NCBI GenBank assembly: GCA_034414595.1 | Contig: DAOULY010000021.1 | Coordinates: 1-64,000, forward strand | Length of the DNA stretch: 64,000 nt | Direction of reading: 5' to 3' | Source of the DNA: DAOULY01 sp034414595 | Lineage (GTDB): Bacteria; Chloroflexota; Dehalococcoidia; SZUA-161; JAUWZY01 | Shown here: piece by piece, positions 23,797-32,757 of the stretch | Layout: each line of letters begins with the position of its first letter | Position numbering within the stretch: the first letter of the stretch is position 1 | The notes under the pieces: generated by a model | Database searches by the model: none | What the model was told of the DNA's origin: nothing | Seen by the model: the letters and a program-made list of their open reading frames with translations, nothing else | Position numbers and translations under genes: made by a program

Positions 23797-26554
23797 GGAA
23801 ACCTCCCCTGAGCCACCCCGCCACTGCACCGGGCAGGTCCTGCCAGGAGCCGCTGACCACAGTGCACGGTGGCAGGGAGCGAATAAAGGCAGTGCCGTAT
23901 GCCTTGCTGCCGAGTCTGCTATCGAGGACGACCATAACGCCTCGGTCGTTTTTGCTGCGGATGAGGCGACCGAAGCCCTGTTTGAATTTGATGGCTGCCT
24001 GGGGCAGGGCATATTGCTGGAACGGTTCCGAGAAAAGCTCGGAGCGGGCGGCGAACACGGGGTCAGTAGGTACATTGAAGGGCATCCTGACCACCGCCAA
24101 TACGCTCAGCGCTTCGCCGGGGACATCTATCCCCTCCCAGAAGCTGGCTGTGCCCAGAAGTACGGCTTCAGGCTCGACCCGAAAGGCCTCCAGCAACTGT
24201 TTGGGCGGGCCATCCACGCCGTGCCCCAGGACCAGAATGCCCTCCGCTTGCAGCGGTGCTCTGACGGCATCCAGAGTGGCCCTGAGACTGGTGTGCGAGG
24301 TGAACAGGACCAGAGTCCGCCCCCGGGTGCTGCGACAAAGCTCGACTATGGCCTGCGCCAGTCCCTGTTGATAGCCCGGCTCATTGGGTTCGGGGATATC
24401 TCTGGCAATATGGACCAGCGCCAGGTCCGGGTAAGGGAAAGGTGAGCCGAGGAGGACTTCAGCGGCATCCTCCAGACCCAGACGTTCCTTGATATACTCG
24501 AAGTTGCCTTCCGTGCTCAAAGTAGCTCCGGCGAGCACCACGCACTCTTTGTCGCAGAAAAGGCGCTGCTCCAAGATGGGGCCCACCAGTAGCGGAGCGG
24601 TGCACACAGTGACAAAACTGCCGTCGCCACTGAGGGTCAGCCAGTGAATGTTCTCCTCCTCGGGATGAGAGATGGCCAGATTCATCCGATGCCGTAGCTC
24701 ATCGCTGGCATAGAGAAGAGAGCCAAACTCAAACATCAGATTTTCATCATCGAGGAGGCCCTCCAGGCCGATATAGAGCTCATCGAGCGCACGGGAGATA
24801 TCCCTCAGCTCAAGGCCCAGCTCATCCCAGGTGCTCACCACCTCAGCCCAAGCGCTGTTTCGCCGGACTTCTTCGGTAAGGCGCAGATGCCGGTCATATT
24901 CCCCTTGTCCTTCAGTGTTCTCCTCAACGAAGCGGCGCAGGACAGCGAAAAATTGTCCCGCCTCACTTCTGGCCCGACTCAACCGGCGGCGCATATCAGC
25001 ACTAAGCTGATCCAGGCGGCCTCTGCGCAATGGCAGCATTGCGCTCGATGCCAGGCGCTCCCTGAGCCGAGTAGCGATGAGACGCTCGATGCGGCTCAAG
25101 TGCTCCAGGAGCTCTCGCTGCGTCACCTGGGAGCCGAGTTGCCTGGTCGCCTCGTCCTCAAGGTGATGGGCTTCATCGATGATGAGGTGATGAAATTCGG
25201 GCAGGATTGTGGCACCGGCCACCATGTCCGAGAGAAGCAGGGCGTGATTGACCACGATGATATGGGCTCCCTGGGCTGCTTTTCTGGCCCGAAACAGGAA
25301 ACAGCGATCGAGATAAGGGCAGTTCCCGGCATTGCAATCCTCAACATGGGCGCAGACTTTGCTCCAGACCGGGACCTCTCCCTCTCTGAGATTGAGAGCT
25401 GAGCGGTCTCCAGTCTGCGTTCCCGCCAGCCAAACTCGAATACGGGCCAGAACCCTGAGCTCGTCGGGCGATAGCCCCTGGTCATGAAGCAGCGAGTTCC
25501 AGCGCCAGGGGCAGAGATAATTGCTGCGGCCCTTGACCTGGGCCACTTCGAGACCATCAGCATGATGCCCCAGAGCACGGAGCAGGTCAGGAATATCCTT
25601 GCCCACAAGCTGCTCTTGCAGGTTTATGGTGTTGGTGGAGACTACAACATGAGCGTTGTTCTCCAGGGCGAACAGAATCGAGGGCAGGAGATAGGCCAGC
25701 GATTTTCCCGTCCCCGTTCCCGCTTCGACGATGAGGCGCTGGCCATCATTCAGCGCCTGGGCCACCGCCTGCATCATGCTTATCTGCTCCTGGCGGCGTT
25801 CATAATCGGGGAAAGCACGGCCCAGGGGACCATCATCGTCAAAAAAGGCAGTCAGCTTCTCCAGGTCCAGGGGCTTCTGCTCCGGGCTCGGGTTCAGCGG
25901 ACGGGGAACAATTTGCTGCTTCGCCTCCATGACCGGCTCGGCCGATGAGAAAGCAGCCTGGCTCTTGACGCCCTCTATCTCAGCGAAGAGAGGACTGATG
26001 CCGAGGCCAGCCTTTGCCGCCATATAGGCTATATCCCTCACAGTGCTGATGTCCAGCTGGAAGGCCCTATCGAGCAGGGCTGAGAACACTTCCTTGGTGG
26101 TCATGGCATCGGCCAAAGCCCGGTGCTGTACGACAAAGGGGATACTCAGATGGCGGGCTACCGCAGCCAGATTGTGCTCTGAGAGCTCGGGAAGCAGCAT
26201 CCGGGTCAACTCCAGGGTATCGTAGATGGAATTGGGCATGTTGACGCCTTTTTGAGACAGGAAGCCCAGATCAAAGCCGATGTTATGCCCTATGATGGGA
26301 CAGGCCTCGGAGAAGGAAACGAAGTCTTCGGCCAGGGCAGAGAAGGCAGGAGCAGCATCAACCTGGGCCTGCTCGATGCCACATAGGAGCTGGATGTACT
26401 GTGGCACCGGGCGCTGGGGATTGACCAGGGAATTAAAGGTGTCGATGGTCTCGCCATCCCGAAACTTGACCGCAGCGATCTCGATGATCTCATCGCCCTG
26501 GGGGTCGAGCCCAGTGGTCTCGATATCCAAACAGACGTATGTCTGATGAGTCAC
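23780..26554 (-). CDS. dinG: DinG-family helicase with N-terminal DEDDh exonuclease
   Basis: 924 residues. Residues 1-165 are a DnaQ-like 3'-5' exonuclease: DIETTG (ExoI), HNIGFDLGFL (ExoII) and HRALADAMTT (ExoIII with His). From about 230 a superfamily 2 XPD/DinG helicase follows, with Walker A EAGTGTGKS (about 276-284), cysteines spaced as for an Fe-S cluster (CPWRW, then VCAHVEDCNAGNCPYLDRC), DEAHHLED, and motif VI QGFGRLIRSKNDRG. This fusion is the one known in Firmicutes DinG. It acts in repair by unwinding R-loops or damaged forks. It is 8 bp downstream of the crotonase gene. Confidence 0.94.
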   Translation of the reverse strand: MTHQTYVCLDIETTGLDPQGDEIIEIAAVKFRDGETIDTFNSLVNPQRPVPQYIQLLCGIEQAQVDAAPAFSALAEDFVSFSEACPIIGHNIGFDLGFLSQKGVNMPNSIYDTLELTRMLLPELSEHNLAAVARHLSIPFVVQHRALADAMTTKEVFSALLDRAFQLDISTVRDIAYMAAKAGLGISPLFAEIEGVKSQAAFSSAEPVMEAKQQIVPRPLNPSPEQKPLDLEKLTAFFDDDGPLGRAFPDYERRQEQISMMQAVAQALNDGQRLIVEAGTGTGKSLAYLLPSILFALENNAHVVVSTNTINLQEQLVGKDIPDLLRALGHHADGLEVAQVKGRSNYLCPWRWNSLLHDQGLSPDELRVLARIRVWLAGTQTGDRSALNLREGEVPVWSKVCAHVEDCNAGNCPYLDRCFLFRARKAAQGAHIIVVNHALLLSDMVAGATILPEFHHLIIDEAHHLEDEATRQLGSQVTQRELLEHLSRIERLIATRLRERLASSAMLPLRRGRLDQLSADMRRRLSRARSEAGQFFAVLRRFVEENTEGQGEYDRHLRLTEEVRRNSAWAEVVSTWDELGLELRDISRALDELYIGLEGLLDDENLMFEFGSLLYASDELRHRMNLAISHPEEENIHWLTLSGDGSFVTVCTAPLLVGPILEQRLFCDKECVVLAGATLSTEGNFEYIKERLGLEDAAEVLLGSPFPYPDLALVHIARDIPEPNEPGYQQGLAQAIVELCRSTRGRTLVLFTSHTSLRATLDAVRAPLQAEGILVLGHGVDGPPKQLLEAFRVEPEAVLLGTASFWEGIDVPGEALSVLAVVRMPFNVPTDPVFAARSELFSEPFQQYALPQAAIKFKQGFGRLIRSKNDRGVMVVLDSRLGSKAYGTAFIRSLPPCTVVSGSWQDLPGAVAGWLRGGFHERDL

Positions 26555-26562
26555 TTTCGTCT

Positions 26563-27357
26563 CTATCTCCCCTTGAACACCGGCTCTCTTCTCTCCTGAA
26601 AGGCCCGGGCCCCCTCAGCAGCATCCTCAGTCCTGTCCACTATCTCCCCAGCAACGGCCACGTAATCAAGGCTTGATTCCATGTCCATATCCATCTGCCG
26701 ATATATAGCCTGCTTCACCAGCTGCTGCGATACCGTCGGGCCTTTGAGCAAGGTTTGGGCAAGTTCCTTGGTCGCCTGCTCCAGTTGCTCATGAGGCACC
26801 ACCCGTTGCACTAGGCCGATGCGCAGTGCCTCGTCGGCATCGATGATCGGGGATAGCAACAGGAGCTCAAAGGCCTTCCCTATTCCCACTGCACGAGGCA
26901 AGAAATATGTCTGCCCCTCATCAGGGAAGAAGCCATATTTCAGACCAACGTCGCCAAACCTTGCTTTATCCGAGGCAATCCGGAAGTCACAAGCCAGAGC
27001 AATAACCATACCCCCGGAGATAGCAGGTCCATTGATGGAAGCTATGGTCAGCTTGTCCATAGACCTGAGACCGGAGACCACTCTGCAGAACCCGTCGCGC
27101 ACCTCGTGTACCCAGTACAGAGGGGGGGACTCCTCAGGAGGAGGGGGGAAATCGGCGATGTCCGCTGCGGTGCAAAAGCCGCGCCCGGCCCCTGTGATCA
27201 CCAGCACCTTGACCTCTTCATCCCGGCGTACCTCCTCAATCGCAGACAGCAGCTCATCGACCATTTGCCTGGTGTAAGCATTCAGCTTCTGGGGACGGTT
27301 CAGGGTGATGGTGGCAATGCCGCCTTCTCTGGTATAGATAATATCTTGATAACTCAT
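26563..27357 (-). CDS. Enoyl-CoA hydratase/isomerase (crotonase) family protein with atypical active site
   Basis: 264 residues with the crotonase fold; the oxyanion-hole segments are FCTAADIADF and NGPAISGGMVIALACD. The first catalytic Glu of enoyl-CoA hydratase (GGGCEL) is replaced by Val (SGGMVI), and the second (QPE) by Gly (FGDVGLKYG); an Asp-Glu pair follows in FFPDEGQT. This argues against ordinary hydration and for another crotonase reaction, such as a hydrolase, isomerase or ring-opening activity. It lies 8 bp upstream of the helicase gene and near alicyclic-CoA dehydrogenases. Confidence 0.88.
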   Translation of the reverse strand: MSYQDIIYTREGGIATITLNRPQKLNAYTRQMVDELLSAIEEVRRDEEVKVLVITGAGRGFCTAADIADFPPPPEESPPLYWVHEVRDGFCRVVSGLRSMDKLTIASINGPAISGGMVIALACDFRIASDKARFGDVGLKYGFFPDEGQTYFLPRAVGIGKAFELLLLSPIIDADEALRIGLVQRVVPHEQLEQATKELAQTLLKGPTVSQQLVKQAIYRQMDMDMESSLDYVAVAGEIVDRTEDAAEGARAFQERREPVFKGR

Positions 27358-27409
27358 GCACCCCCCTTTTCGCTCTATTTTAGCTCAAAATAGCCCGTGG
27401 AAGAAGGAC

Positions 27410-28063
27410 TCACCTGAGACGAAGCGCGGTGAAGACCAGGATAAAAAGCGCAGCTACAATGATGATGGCCCAAGCCCAGATCGGGAGGAGCGCGAACAGG
27501 GTAGCGCCCAGATAGGCCTCAGCAACAGACCTTATCAGTCGCCCCGCCCAGCAGGCAAGGAGGAACTTCCAGATCGGGTATCTCAAGGCACCGGCAGCGA
27601 TGCCGAGGAGGTCGAAGAGGAGAAACGGCAGCAAAGCAAAGAGGAAAATAGCTAAAACGCCATACCGCTTTAGCCAGAACTCCGCCCTCTCATACTTCAC
27701 CCCGTGCTCCGCTTTGATCACCGCCTGACCCCAGTAACCAGCGGCATATCCAGTCAGCTCGCCCAGAGCGCCCCCGACGCTGGCCACAATCCCAATTAGA
27801 AGCGGATGCCAGATGGCGGCTGCTGCTATAACAACCAGCTCGCCGGGAACGGGGAAGATGACGGTGCAGCTGCTGATAAGCGTGACCAGGAAAATCCCAA
27901 GATATCCCCAGTCCTTAAGCCTCTCCAGGCTTTCCACGTCGTGGAAGAAATAGATCAGGACTCCGACAAACGCGAGAAGGAAAACAATGGCCAAGACAGG
28001 AACGACCCTTTTGCCCTGGCCCTTTAGCCAGAGGGAGCGAATCTTGGGCACGATGGATGACAA
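27410..28063 (-). CDS. VTT/DedA-like (SNARE-associated) membrane protein
   Basis: 217 residues with about five hydrophobic helices and the VTT domain (about 55-180). The DedA signature-like FPVPGELVVIAAAA, GALGELTGYAAGYWGG-type segment and FALLPFLLFDLLGIAAGALRYPIWKFL are visible. Family members are lipid scramblases or flippases or affect membrane homeostasis. Its start is 3 bp from the ispE stop, so it is cotranscribed with isoprenoid and rRNA genes. Confidence 0.85.
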   Translation of the reverse strand: MSSIVPKIRSLWLKGQGKRVVPVLAIVFLLAFVGVLIYFFHDVESLERLKDWGYLGIFLVTLISSCTVIFPVPGELVVIAAAAIWHPLLIGIVASVGGALGELTGYAAGYWGQAVIKAEHGVKYERAEFWLKRYGVLAIFLFALLPFLLFDLLGIAAGALRYPIWKFLLACWAGRLIRSVAEAYLGATLFALLPIWAWAIIIVAALFILVFTALRLR

Positions 28064-28066
28064 AGG

Positions 28067-28930
28067 CTACTCCTTCTGCTCTGGACTGATGGTGCCAACC
28101 AGACGAGCCTGGTGCCCCTGACTTCTCAACCGGGCCGATATTGCCTCACCGGAGAACTGATCGGGGACGATGGTGAATAACGCTGGCCCCGAGCCGGAGA
28201 GGTGCACCGCAGTGGCTCCGGCCTCGAGCATCTGAGAGCGATGCCAGGGGAGAGAAGTGAAGAAGTCAAAAGCCACAGCCTCGAAGGCATTGAACAGCAG
28301 GGAGGGATCCAGGGGCAGCCCCCGGCGTATGCGCTCAGCGAGTTCCTCGGTGCGCTCTCCCGAGGTAAAATGAGCTGGGGTCAGACCGGCATAGAGCCTC
28401 TTCGTCTTATCGGCAACAGGCTCCAGCTTCGGCACCAGCAACACCAGCCAGGTCTGCGGCAGAGGAGGGAGCGTGGTTATCCTCTCACCACGTCCCTGGA
28501 CCAGAGCAGTGCCGCCACGGACGAAGAAAGAGGTATCGGAGCTAAGCTTCGACGCCAACTCCAGCAGCCTGGTGCTGTCAAGTCTCAAGCCCCAGAGCTC
28601 ATTGAGCCCTCTCAGCGCAGCAGCTTCGTCAGTGCTATGTCCGCCGAGGCCGCCGCCGATGGGTATCTCCTTGTGCAGATGAATCAAAGCCCCGCCTTCA
28701 TACCCCGTCTCCTGGCACAGCAACCTCGCCGCCTTCAATGCCGAGTTCTGTGGCCAGACCAGATCGGGGATATTGCATTCCAGAGCCACCCCATCTCCCT
28801 GCTCGAAGGAAAGGGTGTCGGCGAGGCCGATGGTCTGAAACACGCTGGCGATCTCATGATAGCCATCACCGCGCTTTCCCAGGACCTCAAGGGTCAAGTT
28901 TATCTTAGCATAGGCAGGGAGGGTCAGCAT
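28067..28930 (-). CDS. ispE: 4-diphosphocytidyl-2-C-methyl-D-erythritol kinase
   Basis: 287 residues, GHMP-kinase family. The N-terminal substrate motif AYAKINLTLEVLGKRGDGYHEI, the ATP-binding HKEIPIGGGLGGHSTDEAAAL (about 86-106) and the C-terminal LSGSGPALFTI are all present. It phosphorylates CDP-methylerythritol in the MEP pathway of isoprenoid synthesis. It overlaps the rsmA 3' end by 26 bp, a common arrangement of ispE with rsmA. Confidence 0.96.
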   Translation of the reverse strand: MLTLPAYAKINLTLEVLGKRGDGYHEIASVFQTIGLADTLSFEQGDGVALECNIPDLVWPQNSALKAARLLCQETGYEGGALIHLHKEIPIGGGLGGHSTDEAAALRGLNELWGLRLDSTRLLELASKLSSDTSFFVRGGTALVQGRGERITTLPPLPQTWLVLLVPKLEPVADKTKRLYAGLTPAHFTSGERTEELAERIRRGLPLDPSLLFNAFEAVAFDFFTSLPWHRSQMLEAGATAVHLSGSGPALFTIVPDQFSGEAISARLRSQGHQARLVGTISPEQKE

Positions 28931-29729
28931 ATCGCTCCTTGCCAGCGTGATATATCCGGGCCCATTCCTCTATGGTCAGGGTCTGGGCGCGGCGTTGCGG
29001 GCTGATGCCAGCGCGGCAGAGTAGCGCAGCTGCATCTGGCGGCGATAGAGAAAGCCCCAGAGCTAAGGCATTCCTGAGCTGCTTCCTCGGCGCACTGAAT
29101 CCAGCCCGGACCACATGGAAGAATCCAGCCACGTCCTCCACCATCACCGCTGGTTGTTCGTAAACGTCGATACTCAAGATGGCAGAATCGACCTTGGGCG
29201 CGGGATAGAAGCTGCGGGCGCGAACATAGCTCACGATGGTCGGCTTGCCGTAAAACTGAATGGCCACGCTCAGCAGGCCCATTCGGCCCGGGGCAGCGAC
29301 AATGCTCTGTGCCACCTCTTTCTGCACCATGACCACGATGCGCCGCGGCTTGACCGAGGACTCAAGAAAGTGGCGCAGCACCGCCGCAGCAATGTAATAG
29401 GGAAGGTTGGCTACAACTTTGTAGCTCTGCTTCTCGCCGATCAGCTCTGCGGGGGCAATCTGGAGCACATCAGCATTAACAACGGTGAGGTTGGAGGCCT
29501 GAGATAGACTTTCGCCCAGGGCAGAGGCAAGCTTGCTATCGATCTCGATAGCAATGACCCTTCCGGCGAGATTGGCCAACGCCTCGGTCAGGATGCCCAA
29601 GCCGGAGCCAACCTCCAACACCAGGTCATCGGGACCAATATCTGCTGCTTTGACGATTTTGCTCAGCACCCCTCTATCAACGAGAAAGTGCTGCCCCAGT
29701 CCTTTCCTGGCTCTGAGGCCAAAACGCAG
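28905..29729 (-). CDS. rsmA: 16S rRNA (adenine1518/1519-N6) dimethyltransferase, probable CTG start
   Basis: S-adenosylmethionine-dependent rRNA dimethyltransferase of the KsgA family: VLEVGSGLGILTEAL (motif I), IEIDSKLA, NADVL, NLPYYI catalytic motif (about residues 106-111) and the YPAPKVDSA segment. The first standard start in frame is a GTG at 29669, but that would cut off the conserved GLGQHFLVDRG just upstream, which is clearly coding. No ATG, GTG or TTG exists in frame between it and the TAG at 29817. A CTG at 29729 has AAGGAG exactly 6 nt upstream and gives a normal N-terminus (274 residues), so I chose it. Noncanonical initiation is inference. Confidence 0.88.
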   Translation of the reverse strand: MRFGLRARKGLGQHFLVDRGVLSKIVKAADIGPDDLVLEVGSGLGILTEALANLAGRVIAIEIDSKLASALGESLSQASNLTVVNADVLQIAPAELIGEKQSYKVVANLPYYIAAAVLRHFLESSVKPRRIVVMVQKEVAQSIVAAPGRMGLLSVAIQFYGKPTIVSYVRARSFYPAPKVDSAILSIDVYEQPAVMVEDVAGFFHVVRAGFSAPRKQLRNALALGLSLSPPDAAALLCRAGISPQRRAQTLTIEEWARIYHAGKERYADPPCLC

Positions 29730-29816
29730 CAGCAGCTCCTTGGTTTGCCCCAGAGATGATGTTCTCTGGCCAGCGCCGGATTTCTCTATGATCCTCCACT
29801 CACAGCTTGAATAGCC

Positions 29817-30668
29817 CTAAAGCCCGTGGACTCGCTTTGGATTGTCGTAAAGGATCGCCTTTTTGGTCTCTTCCCTGAGGCCCATCTCTTCGATCTGCTC
29901 CAGATATCTGTCCCAGGGCAGGCCATTGCTGCCAAAGAGAATCTTGCCAGCGCCCATCTTTGTCTTGACGAAACTGGTCAGAGCCGGGCTGAAGTAACGG
30001 GGGAGCCAAGCGCTTATGTTGATATAAACGTTAGGCCATTTGATGGACACTGCGATCATTTCTTCCACCCAGGGATAACCAGTATGTGTCCCGATCAGGG
30101 TCAGCCCGGGGAAGTCACAGGCAATGCGATCGAGGTAAATGGGCCTGGCACCCTCGCTGGGCATAGCTTCAAGGACATGCCCAACCTGCATAGATACCGG
30201 CACTCCCAGTTCCTCACATCTGGCATATAGGGGATACATCTTCCTGTGATCCAGCGGTATGTCATAGCCATAAATGTGGATGTAAACCCCTTTATACTTG
30301 CGCTCCTTAACATCCTCCTCCAACTTCCTCAGGCTCTCCTTGATGTAAAAGGGATCGTAGTCAGCGAGGCCATAAACCCTTCCCGGATACTTCTCAGTCA
30401 TCTCAGTAATAGCATCCGTCATGTCCTTGGCAAACCTGGTTTGCCTCTTATAAGACCAAGCCAGGAGATCAGTGGCCAGTATCGTCTCCACTCCGACGGC
30501 GTCCATAGCCGCGATAAGGTCTTCCTTTGAGGCATAACCGTCACCCCAGGTAGCTTCAACCTGACATTTGAGCTCGCCGGGAGAATTGGTAGCGTCGTGC
30601 CAGCTGTCTTTCCACTCCTTTAGCAACATCGGGAAAAGGCAATCTATAGCCTTGACCTGTTCCGCCAT
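29817..30668 (-). CDS. Amidohydrolase family 2 protein (ACMSD-like)
   Basis: 283 residues from the ATG at 30668 (AAGGAGG 5 nt upstream; an ATG one codon earlier is also possible). The TIM-barrel amidohydrolase_2 pattern is seen in the GLTLIGTHTGYPWVEE segment (metal-site His) and LFGSNGLPWDR (the usual final Asp position is Asn/Asp-containing). Family members are decarboxylases or hydrolases such as ACMSD and gamma-resorcylate decarboxylase, and the alicyclic-acid neighbours would fit. The N-terminal HxH metal motif is not evident, so the metal site may be altered. The TAG stop is in frame with rsmA downstream. Confidence 0.82.
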   Translation of the reverse strand: MAEQVKAIDCLFPMLLKEWKDSWHDATNSPGELKCQVEATWGDGYASKEDLIAAMDAVGVETILATDLLAWSYKRQTRFAKDMTDAITEMTEKYPGRVYGLADYDPFYIKESLRKLEEDVKERKYKGVYIHIYGYDIPLDHRKMYPLYARCEELGVPVSMQVGHVLEAMPSEGARPIYLDRIACDFPGLTLIGTHTGYPWVEEMIAVSIKWPNVYINISAWLPRYFSPALTSFVKTKMGAGKILFGSNGLPWDRYLEQIEEMGLREETKKAILYDNPKRVHGL

Positions 30669-30767
30669 CATGTCCTCCTTGTTCTTGATAGAAAAGCGCC
30701 CTGTCTGCTCAACTTTCCATTATTGTGACTACTGAAATAGGCTCTCACCTCCTTTCCACACAATAAA

Positions 30768-31625
30768 CTACTTCCCATAAGTGTAGAAACCGCGCCCCCC
30801 TTTGCGTCCAAGATAGCCTGCCGCCACCATATTGCTCAGCAGTGGGCAGGGGATGAACTTGTCGCCGCCACGAGCTTGGTGCAGCCCTTCCAGAATATGA
30901 AGACAGGTATCAAGCCCGATGAAATCACTCAACTCCACGGGACCCATGGGCCAGTTGAAACCGGCTTTGAATGCGGTATCCATGTCCTCTGGGGTGCAAA
31001 TGCCCTCATAAAGGCAATAGTAGACTTCATTGAGCAAAGCCATCATTGTCCTATTGGTCAGGAAGCCAGGACAATCCTTTTTCACCTCCACCACTGTCTT
31101 GTTGATCTTCTGGCAGAACTCCTTCGCCGCCTCAGTTGTTTCATCACTAGTATCCAGGGCCCGCACCAACTCTATCAGTTTCATAATGGTCGGGGGCTGA
31201 TGAAAGTGGATGATGATAAACTTGTCGGGGCGGCCAGTGGCCGCTGACATCGGCGTTGCCGGGAGAGAGGATGTATTTGAGCCCAAGATGGTCTTGGGGT
31301 TCATCACCCTGCCGAGGTCGGCAAAGACCTTCTTCTTCAGCTCCAGGTCCTCGAATACCGCCTCGATGACCAGGTCCACATCACGGGCCTGCTCGATGCT
31401 CTCCACCACCTTGATCCTGGCCAGCATAGCCTGTTTATCGGCATCGGAGAGCTTCCCCCTATCCACCAGCTTGCTGAGGTCCTTGTCTATGCCCTTCAGC
31501 CCCCTCTCCGCCGCCTCCTTGGAGATATCATAGGCATAGGTCTCAAACCCGTTTTGGATGCAGACCTCGGCGATGCCGTAGCCCATTTGACCCAGGCCGA
31601 CTACCAGCACCTTGTTTATTGCCAT
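30768..31625 (-). CDS. 3-hydroxyacyl-CoA dehydrogenase (3-hydroxybutyryl-CoA type)
   Basis: 285 residues, the usual length of short-chain HBDs. The NAD-binding motif is GLGQMGYGIAEV (about 10-21), followed by YDISKEAAERG. The catalytic region reads IIHFHQPPTIMKLIELV, with the conserved His but Gln where HFFNPP enzymes have Asn. The C-terminal domain has GFNWPMGPVELSDFIGLDTCLHILE. It oxidises (S)-3-hydroxyacyl-CoA in beta-oxidation. It is in the minus run with Had-like and BadH-like dehydrogenases, so it may act on the ring-opened dicarboxyl-CoA product. Confidence 0.93.
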   Translation of the reverse strand: MAINKVLVVGLGQMGYGIAEVCIQNGFETYAYDISKEAAERGLKGIDKDLSKLVDRGKLSDADKQAMLARIKVVESIEQARDVDLVIEAVFEDLELKKKVFADLGRVMNPKTILGSNTSSLPATPMSAATGRPDKFIIIHFHQPPTIMKLIELVRALDTSDETTEAAKEFCQKINKTVVEVKKDCPGFLTNRTMMALLNEVYYCLYEGICTPEDMDTAFKAGFNWPMGPVELSDFIGLDTCLHILEGLHQARGGDKFIPCPLLSNMVAAGYLGRKGGRGFYTYGK

Positions 31626-31666
31626 CTCACCTCTCTCTCTATCCCTATGGAAACGCTGTTCTATCT

Positions 31667-32740
31667 TTAGAAATCTGGGATCAATACTGCCCGCTTTCTC
31701 ATCTTACCCTCATGACCCAGTTGGAATATCTCCTCGATCTGGCTCATCGGGTGAGTTTCGACGAAGGGGGCGATCTTTATCTTTTCACTGAGAACCATAT
31801 CGAGAACTGCAGGATAGTACTTGGGGAGACAGCTCCAGGTGCCCATGATATCGGCATCGAAGGCCATAATTCTTGAGAGCATATACTCGGTGGTGCCGAT
31901 GCCATAGCCAAATATGATCAGCTTGCCGATGAAGGACAGCAACTCTAGTCCAATCTGCTGCCCCGGCACCGTGCCGGTGCATTCGAATATCTTCCAGCCA
32001 TAATTAGAGGGGAGATCACTGGCCTTGCAAAAATCCCGGAATTCCCCCCTGACATCTCTGGCGCTCTTGTCTCTAATGTTGATGATGTGAGAGGCCCCGA
32101 ATTCCTTGGTATTTTCCAGTTTCTCCTGATCGCGACCCATGGCGATTACTACCTTGGCCCCTAAGGCAGCACAGATTTGACCCATGTAAGTGCCCACCCC
32201 ACCGGTAGCGCCGATTACAATGGTCATGTCACCCGGCTTGACCTCTGCTTTTACTGCTGCTTGGTATGGTGAGGTCACAGCATCAGCGACCACCGCCAAG
32301 TACTCCAAAGGCATCTGACCCCGCTCCGGCACCACGCACAAATCCTGCGCCGGAACCGGAATGTGGCTGGAGAACCCGCCCCAGACCCCATAGCTGTTCC
32401 CAGGCATCTTTTGATTCAGGCAGCGATTGTTCCTGCCAGCAAAGCAGATCGGGCAGTTGTTGCAGGGGATAGTGGACGGGATGATCACTTCCTTTCCGAC
32501 CCAGGCTTCATCGCCGGCAATGACTCTGCCACTAATCTCATGACCCAAGGTAAGCGGAGGCTTGGAAACCGTGGGCACGCCGTCGTAGAAATATCCCAGG
32601 TCTGTATGGCACACTCCACATCCGGCGACCTCCACCAGCACCTCACCGGCTTGTAGCTCCGGGACATCTAAGCTGGTCTTGACCAGCTTGCCCGGCTCTG
32701 CCATCTGCCAAGTTTGGATTTTGTCGGGCATCTTTGTCAT
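31667..32740 (-). CDS. Zinc alcohol dehydrogenase resembling 6-hydroxycyclohex-1-ene-1-carbonyl-CoA dehydrogenase
   Basis: 357 residues, MDR superfamily. Zinc ligands are in CGVCHTDLGYFYDGV, GHEISG and PCNNCPICFAGRNNRC. NAD binding is at VIGATGGVGTYMGQI. The N-terminal stretch AGCGVCHTDLGYFYDGV, LTLGHEISG and MPGN closely match, from memory, Had of the anaerobic benzoyl-CoA pathway (Thauera/Azoarcus). That enzyme oxidises 6-hydroxycyclohex-1-ene-1-carbonyl-CoA. The adjacent BadH-like and HBD genes support an alicyclic-CoA role. The hydrolase Oah/BamA is not in the window. AGGAGG lies 9 nt before the ATG. Confidence 0.85.
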   Translation of the reverse strand: MTKMPDKIQTWQMAEPGKLVKTSLDVPELQAGEVLVEVAGCGVCHTDLGYFYDGVPTVSKPPLTLGHEISGRVIAGDEAWVGKEVIIPSTIPCNNCPICFAGRNNRCLNQKMPGNSYGVWGGFSSHIPVPAQDLCVVPERGQMPLEYLAVVADAVTSPYQAAVKAEVKPGDMTIVIGATGGVGTYMGQICAALGAKVVIAMGRDQEKLENTKEFGASHIINIRDKSARDVRGEFRDFCKASDLPSNYGWKIFECTGTVPGQQIGLELLSFIGKLIIFGYGIGTTEYMLSRIMAFDADIMGTWSCLPKYYPAVLDMVLSEKIKIAPFVETHPMSQIEEIFQLGHEGKMRKRAVLIPDF

Positions 32741-32757
32741 CTCTCTTTCCTCCTTTA

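Noticed and set aside
23797..24075. The N-terminal extension of the M20 peptidase to 24075.
   Set aside because: It runs inside the helicase gene and has low-complexity composition, whereas GGGGAGG marks the ATG at 23796.
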